The translations under genes and the position numbers were made by a program. A stretch of DNA of 27,341 bases from the NCBI GenBank assembly GCA_913048545.1, contig CAJWWH010000011.1, positions 1 to 27,341 of the forward strand. The letters run 5' to 3'. Below, piece by piece: positions 25,352 through 27,341 of the stretch (positions are counted from its first letter, which is position 1; the number at the start of each line of letters is the position of its first letter). A model generated the notes under the pieces. The model saw nothing but the letters and a program-made list of their open reading frames with translations. It had not been told where the DNA came from and searched no databases. Source of the stretch: an uncultured Opitutia bacterium (lineage in GTDB: Bacteria; Verrucomicrobiota; Verrucomicrobiae; Opitutales; MB11C04).

Positions 25352-25526
25352 GTTAGTGTTATGTTAGTTAGTGTTAGTATTAGTTAGCATTATGTTAGTT
25401 AGTGTTAATTAGTTTTAGTTAGTGTTAGTATTAGTTAGTATTAGTTAGCGTTAGTTAGTGTTATGTTAGTTAGTGTTAATTAGTTAGTATTAGTTATATG
25501 TTAGTTAGTGTTAGTATTAGTGTTAG
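25352..25526 (+). repeat. Degenerate TTAG-based low-complexity array
   Basis: About 175 bases consist almost wholly of TTAG, GTTAG and TATTAG/TGTTAG words in irregular order, with GTTAGTTAGTGTTA recurring. It is not a strict tandem repeat and matches no canonical telomere repeat. It separates the tRNA-Arg gene from the duplicated RNA units. Confidence 0.8.
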
Positions 25527-25618
25527 ATATATAAATGTGTGTATATCGGTTATAAAATTGTTTATACGATATATTCTATTAAATATGTGTAAAAATGATG
25601 TTACATTACATTCAAAAA

Positions 25619-25626
25619 AAAATTGA
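25619..25626 (+). promoter_or_regulatory. AAAATTGA early-promoter-like motif, RNA unit copy 1
   Basis: This is an exact match to the AAAATTGA early promoter motif known from Mimivirus and relatives. It ends 29 bases before the first hairpin of the RNA core, almost the same spacing as in copy 2 (30 bases). Confidence 0.6.
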
Positions 25627-25655
25627 TTTAATAAAAATACATTACTATTAAATGT

Positions 25656-25840
25656 AGAAGACTACCAGCAATATCTTATATTAATTTTATAAAATATATT
25701 TAGTCTTCTGGATAAAAAAGTTAGGTTCGACACAGCGACAAACTACAAATTTAAATAGACTTTCAATCTATTATTGGAGTTTAGCCCAAGTTCTCCTTTA
25801 AAAAAAACTAGGCACCACTTACGAACCTGTTATGACTTTT
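25656..25840 (+). ncRNA. Structured RNA unit, copy 1 (anticodon-arm-like hairpin plus H-type pseudoknot)
   Basis: There is no open frame of note. Hairpin 1 has outer stem AGAAGACTA/TAGTCTTCT (25656-25664 with 25701-25709) and inner stem TATATT/AATATA (25677-25682 with 25693-25698). The main domain is closed by AAAAGT/ACTTTT (25716-25721 with 25835-25840) and AGGTTCG/CGAACCT (25723-25729 with 25822-25828). Inside are a 6-bp hairpin AATAGA-CTTTCAA-TCTATT (25754-25772) whose seven-base loop looks like an anticodon loop, and a pseudoknot. Pseudoknot stem 1 is GGAG/CTCC (25776-25779 with 25793-25796); stem 2 is GCC (25784-25786) with GGC (25811-25813), extended by AG/CT. An A-rich third loop and a T-rich tail follow. 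The family is not recognised. Confidence 0.6.
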
Positions 25841-25901
25841 TTTCTTTTTCTTTTTTATGTGTATATCGGTTATAAAAATGATCTTATATTACATTCAAAA
25901 A

Positions 25902-25909
25902 AAAATTGA
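25902..25909 (+). promoter_or_regulatory. AAAATTGA early-promoter-like motif, RNA unit copy 2
   Basis: An exact AAAATTGA match, ending 30 bases before the first hairpin of the second RNA core, in conserved A-rich context. Confidence 0.6.
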
Positions 25910-25939
25910 TTTAATAAAAATACATTACTAATAAATCTA

Positions 25940-26111
25940 AGAAGACTCCCAGCAATATATTAATTTAATAAAATATAATGTCTTCTGGATTAAAAAGTTA
26001 GGTTCGACACTGCTACACACTCAAATTATTAAACAGACTTTTAATCTGTTACTAGAAGTTTTGTTTGGTTCTTCTCAAAAACTAAACACCATCGAACCTG
26101 TTATCACTTTT
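25940..26111 (+). ncRNA. Structured RNA unit, copy 2 (anticodon-arm-like hairpin plus H-type pseudoknot)
   Basis: The architecture equals copy 1. Hairpin 1 is AGAAGAC/GTCTTCT (25940-25946 with 25980-25986) with the same inner TATATT/AATATA stem. The closing stems are AAAAGT/ACTTTT (25993-25998 with 26106-26111) and AGGTTCG/CGAACCT (26000-26006 with 26093-26099). The anticodon-arm-like hairpin is AACAGA-CTTTTAA-TCTGTT (26032-26050); its core is identical to the anticodon arm of eukaryotic tRNA-Lys(UUU). The pseudoknot has stem 1 AGAAG/CTTCT (26054-26058 with 26071-26075), loop 1 TTTT, stem 2 GTTTGG/CTAAAC (26063-26068 with 26082-26087, one G-T pair), loop 2 TT and loop 3 CAAAAA. Compensatory changes relative to copy 1 support the anticodon-like stem and both pseudoknot stems. 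Confidence 0.6.
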
Positions 26112-26137
26112 TTCTCTTTTACATTACATATTTATAC

Positions 26138-26145
26138 AAAATTGA
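26138..26145 (+). promoter_or_regulatory. AAAATTGA early-promoter-like motif for the 86-residue gene
   Basis: An exact AAAATTGA lies 58 bases before the ATG at 26204, within the distance range usual for Mimivirus early genes. The bases between are A+T-rich and hold no other start codon. Confidence 0.7.
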
Positions 26146-26203
26146 ATGTAATTTCTTATCTATTTTTTGAGTGTAGAATCTAATCTCACGAAAACCAAAC
26201 AGT

Positions 26204-26464
26204 ATGTCCGATATTTCCCAGTATTCATACGTCTATTCACTTAATAATTTCAAAAGTTCTGGAATTGTCAGTGAAGTTGATGAAAACAAAATCACATATA
26301 CCTGTAATAATACAGGAGAAAGTGTTACAGTAGACTGTAATTATGTCACTGATGACCCAACAATTATCATCCAACAACTCCTTATTGAGAATCAAGAACT
26401 ACGAGATAATTATTTCAATGTAAATCAGGAAATTATCAAACTTAGGACCAATAATGGTTTATAA
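26204..26464 (+). CDS. Small hypothetical protein, virus-like
   Basis: The 86-residue product has a beta-rich N-terminal half (S-G-I-V-S-E-V-D-E-N-K-I-T-Y-T then a C-N-N-T-G-E-S-V turn), resembling a small SH3-like or KOW-like barrel. The C-terminal half is helical (about residues 52-82), with heptad-like I/L spacing suggesting a coiled coil. No family is recognised. Support for a real gene comes from the AAAATTGA motif upstream, the strong A/T codon bias and a perfect palindrome starting 2 bases before the end of its stop codon. Bacterial-type ribosome binding signals are absent. It could be an early viral protein; function is unknown. Confidence 0.72.
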   Translation: MSDISQYSYVYSLNNFKSSGIVSEVDENKITYTCNNTGESVTVDCNYVTDDPTIIIQQLLIENQELRDNYFNVNQEIIKLRTNNGL

Positions 26465-26496
26465 AAAAGAAAAATGGTTATACATTTTTCTTTTTT
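26463..26496. terminator. Perfect 14-bp palindrome shared by two convergent genes
   Basis: AAAAAAGAAAAATG (26463-26476) and CATTTTTCTTTTTT (26483-26496) pair perfectly around a GTTATA loop. It fills the 34-base gap between the convergent genes ending at 26464 and 26499. Mimivirus messages are known to end and be polyadenylated at such hairpins; one palindrome could serve both strands. Confidence 0.75.
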
Positions 26497-26498
26497 TT

Positions 26499-27092
26499 TT
26501 ATTTCTCAACAATCTTATAAGCCCTAAGAGGAAATTCTAAATAGGATCTAAGTTCTAAAAATCCATCTTCTTTTGGATTACTATGAAATTCCACAAGACC
26601 ATCTAATTCTGGATTTATAAATCTACAGATATTGAGAAGAAGAGTATTTGGGAATTGAGAACCAGACTCACTGAGATAATTCAGTTGCAGTGTATTCTGA
26701 TTCTTGAGTAGTTTGGCCTTTAATACAAACCAATTTAATGTTCCCCAAATTTCCTGATAATACTGATGAACTGTAAGTATTTCATCATAAATTTTTCCAT
26801 ATTGATATGACAGAGTGACATCTGGAATACCATTAGAATACCACCTCAATTTCATCAAAAATTCTCTTGTGAAATTAGGTTCTTTTTTTTCCAGAAAATC
26901 AACATATTTTGATTCTTTCTTCTTGAGACAAGTAGCAAAATCCTTTTGGTAGTTGTCAAACTTACAACAGAAACAAGGGGGGGAAATGGAGCATCGGTGT
27001 TCTTTTTTTGGGATTTCTCCATTTAGGGCGATTGCTAACTCCAACATTTGATTCTTTGAGGACATTTTGATTGAACTATGATATATAGCCAC
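26499..27092 (-). CDS. Hypothetical Cys-containing protein, virus-like
   Basis: The product is up to 197 residues. Two starts are possible: 27092, or an internal Met at 27065 giving 188 residues (MSSKNQ...). The upstream AAAATTGA lies 25 and 52 bases from them respectively; the longer distance is more usual, so 27065 is a serious alternative. The N-terminal region has a Cys cluster (C33, C39, C41, C42 and C54 in the long form, around PPCFCCKF), perhaps a zinc-binding site. The rest is a mixed helical fold rich in Leu, Tyr, Lys and Asn with no signal peptide or membrane helix. No family recognised. It converges on the 86-residue gene and ends at the shared palindrome. Confidence 0.75.
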   Translation of the reverse strand: MAIYHSSIKMSSKNQMLELAIALNGEIPKKEHRCSISPPCFCCKFDNYQKDFATCLKKKESKYVDFLEKKEPNFTREFLMKLRWYSNGIPDVTLSYQYGKIYDEILTVHQYYQEIWGTLNWFVLKAKLLKNQNTLQLNYLSESGSQFPNTLLLNICRFINPELDGLVEFHSNPKEDGFLELRSYLEFPLRAYKIVEK

Positions 27093-27117
27093 TAAAAAAT
27101 AAAGAAAAAAAATTTAA

Positions 27118-27125
27118 TCAATTTT
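27118..27125 (-). promoter_or_regulatory. AAAATTGA early-promoter-like motif on the minus strand
   Basis: TCAATTTT on the plus strand is an exact AAAATTGA on the minus strand, upstream of the 197-residue gene and within the short gap that separates it from the next minus-strand gene. Confidence 0.65.
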
Positions 27126-27159
27126 TTTATTGATGTAATCAAAATTGACAATTTTTCTT

Positions 27160-27341
27160 TTATACACAAATGTATACTCTTTCATCAATCATTCTTCTTC
27201 CATGTTCATCATACAGAATATTACTGAAATCAATTTCGCCTATATCTGGCGACCAGAAATTTCCTTCATTATCTGTATAAGTAGATGAATGTGATCTGGG
27301 ATCCATTACAAAAGGATTACAATATCCACTTGTTGGATCAG
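27160..27341 (-). CDS. C-terminal part of a hypothetical protein, cut by the window edge
   Basis: On the minus strand an open frame enters from the right edge (in frame from 27339) and stops at TAA (27160-27162), giving 59 residues. They are polar and Tyr/Ser/Asp-rich: MDPRSHSSTYTDNEG in the middle, then a hydrophobic-charged tail ending RVYICV. Codon use is A/T-rich like the neighbouring viral-like genes. The family is not recognised from this piece. It lies 67 bases upstream of, and on the same strand as, the 197-residue gene. Confidence 0.55.
   Translation of the reverse strand, partial: DPTSGYCNPFVMDPRSHSSTYTDNEGNFWSPDIGEIDFSNILYDEHGRRMIDERVYICV

Larger units (their letters stand above)
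25538..25857 (+). repeat. Tandem repeat unit, copy 1
   Basis: The unit starts at TGTGTATATCGGTTATAAAA and runs to the identical start of copy 2. It is about 57 bases longer than copy 2, mostly because of an extra A+T-rich stretch after the shared start (around 25558-25590). It contains one AAAATTGA motif and one structured RNA core, listed separately. Confidence 0.8.
25858..26120 (+). repeat. Tandem repeat unit, copy 2
   Basis: This is the second copy of the unit, directly abutting copy 1. Identity is high from TGTGTATATCGG through AAAATTGA to the first hairpin and in the closing stem, but loops and stems inside the core have diverged with pairing preserved. The copies are therefore old enough to compare and still under structural constraint. 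Confidence 0.8.

Noticed and set aside
25352..25526. CRISPR array or telomere for the TTAG repeats
   Set aside because: There are no spacers or constant repeat length, and the words do not match a strict telomere repeat such as TTAGGG or TTTAGGG.
25656..26111. Two tRNA-Glu/tRNA-Lys genes for the anticodon-like hairpins
   Set aside because: The 7-bp closing stem and the anticodon-like arm exist, but there is no T-arm with TTCRA and no D-arm; the 3' side folds better as a pseudoknot.
25716..26111. tmRNA, because of GGTTCGAC near the 5' side and the pseudoknots
   Set aside because: There is no tRNA-like 3' domain with a T-arm and no tag reading frame; GGTTCG pairs as the closing stem.
27141..27148. 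Plus-strand AAAATTGA as a promoter
   Set aside because: Downstream on the plus strand there is only the antisense of the minus-strand partial gene, so no transcript unit is apparent.

Overview
The window joins two unrelated kinds of DNA. Bases 1 to about 24,835 are densely coding bacterial DNA with moderate G+C. The remaining 2.5 kb is strongly A+T-rich and carries hallmarks of a nucleocytoplasmic giant virus of the Mimiviridae/Imitervirales type. The switch falls inside a bacterial gene, a PrsW-like protease cut after about 37 residues. The simplest reading is a chimeric join in an assembly; a real insertion cannot be excluded from sequence alone.

Bacterial part. The source looks like a verrucomicrobial (Planctomycetes-Verrucomicrobia-Chlamydiae group) heterotroph. 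This rests on a GYF_2-RDD fusion protein, a DUF1080 secreted protein, squalene-cyclase-like repeat proteins, thrombospondin type 3 repeats and a GH5 glycanase with a Trp/Tyr-rich N-terminal module; the phylum call is inference. Bases 1-9279 form a tight same-strand run: a hypothetical protein (5' end missing), a 1148-residue single-pass membrane protein, a GYF_2/RDD membrane protein, a MotA/TolQ/ExbB-type channel subunit, and two paralogous MotB/TolR-like subunits with coiled-coil stalks. Together these suggest a proton-motive-force-driven envelope machine with two different B subunits. After a 264-base gap a second run (9544-15269) encodes a small two-helix membrane protein, an 850-residue protein with Ig-like, TSP3, VWA-like and YHS-like parts, an alpha/alpha-toroid protein sharing the same membrane module, and a secreted protein ending in eight NPF(D/E) motifs.

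On the opposite strand (19411 down to 15273) lies an envelope quality-control operon: a four-PDZ HtrA protease, a catalytically dead protease-like partner and a MORN-repeat lipoprotein. Divergent from it is an AI-2E family transporter, followed by a multidomain GH5 cellulase-like enzyme, a DUF1080 protein and the broken PrsW gene.

Viral-like part (about 24,836-27,341). First come two degenerate tRNA-like elements, a G+C-richer hairpin island and a well-formed eukaryotic-type tRNA-Arg(UCU) gene. A degenerate TTAG array follows. Next are two tandem copies of a roughly 170-185 nt structured RNA unit. Each copy has an AAAATTGA motif at the same distance upstream, an anticodon-arm-like hairpin and an H-type pseudoknot, with four compensatory base-pair changes between the copies. 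Last come two small convergent genes that have AAAATTGA motifs and share a 14-bp terminal palindrome, and a third gene cut by the right edge. The duplicated RNA unit is the best candidate here for something undescribed; the heteromeric channel operon is the second.
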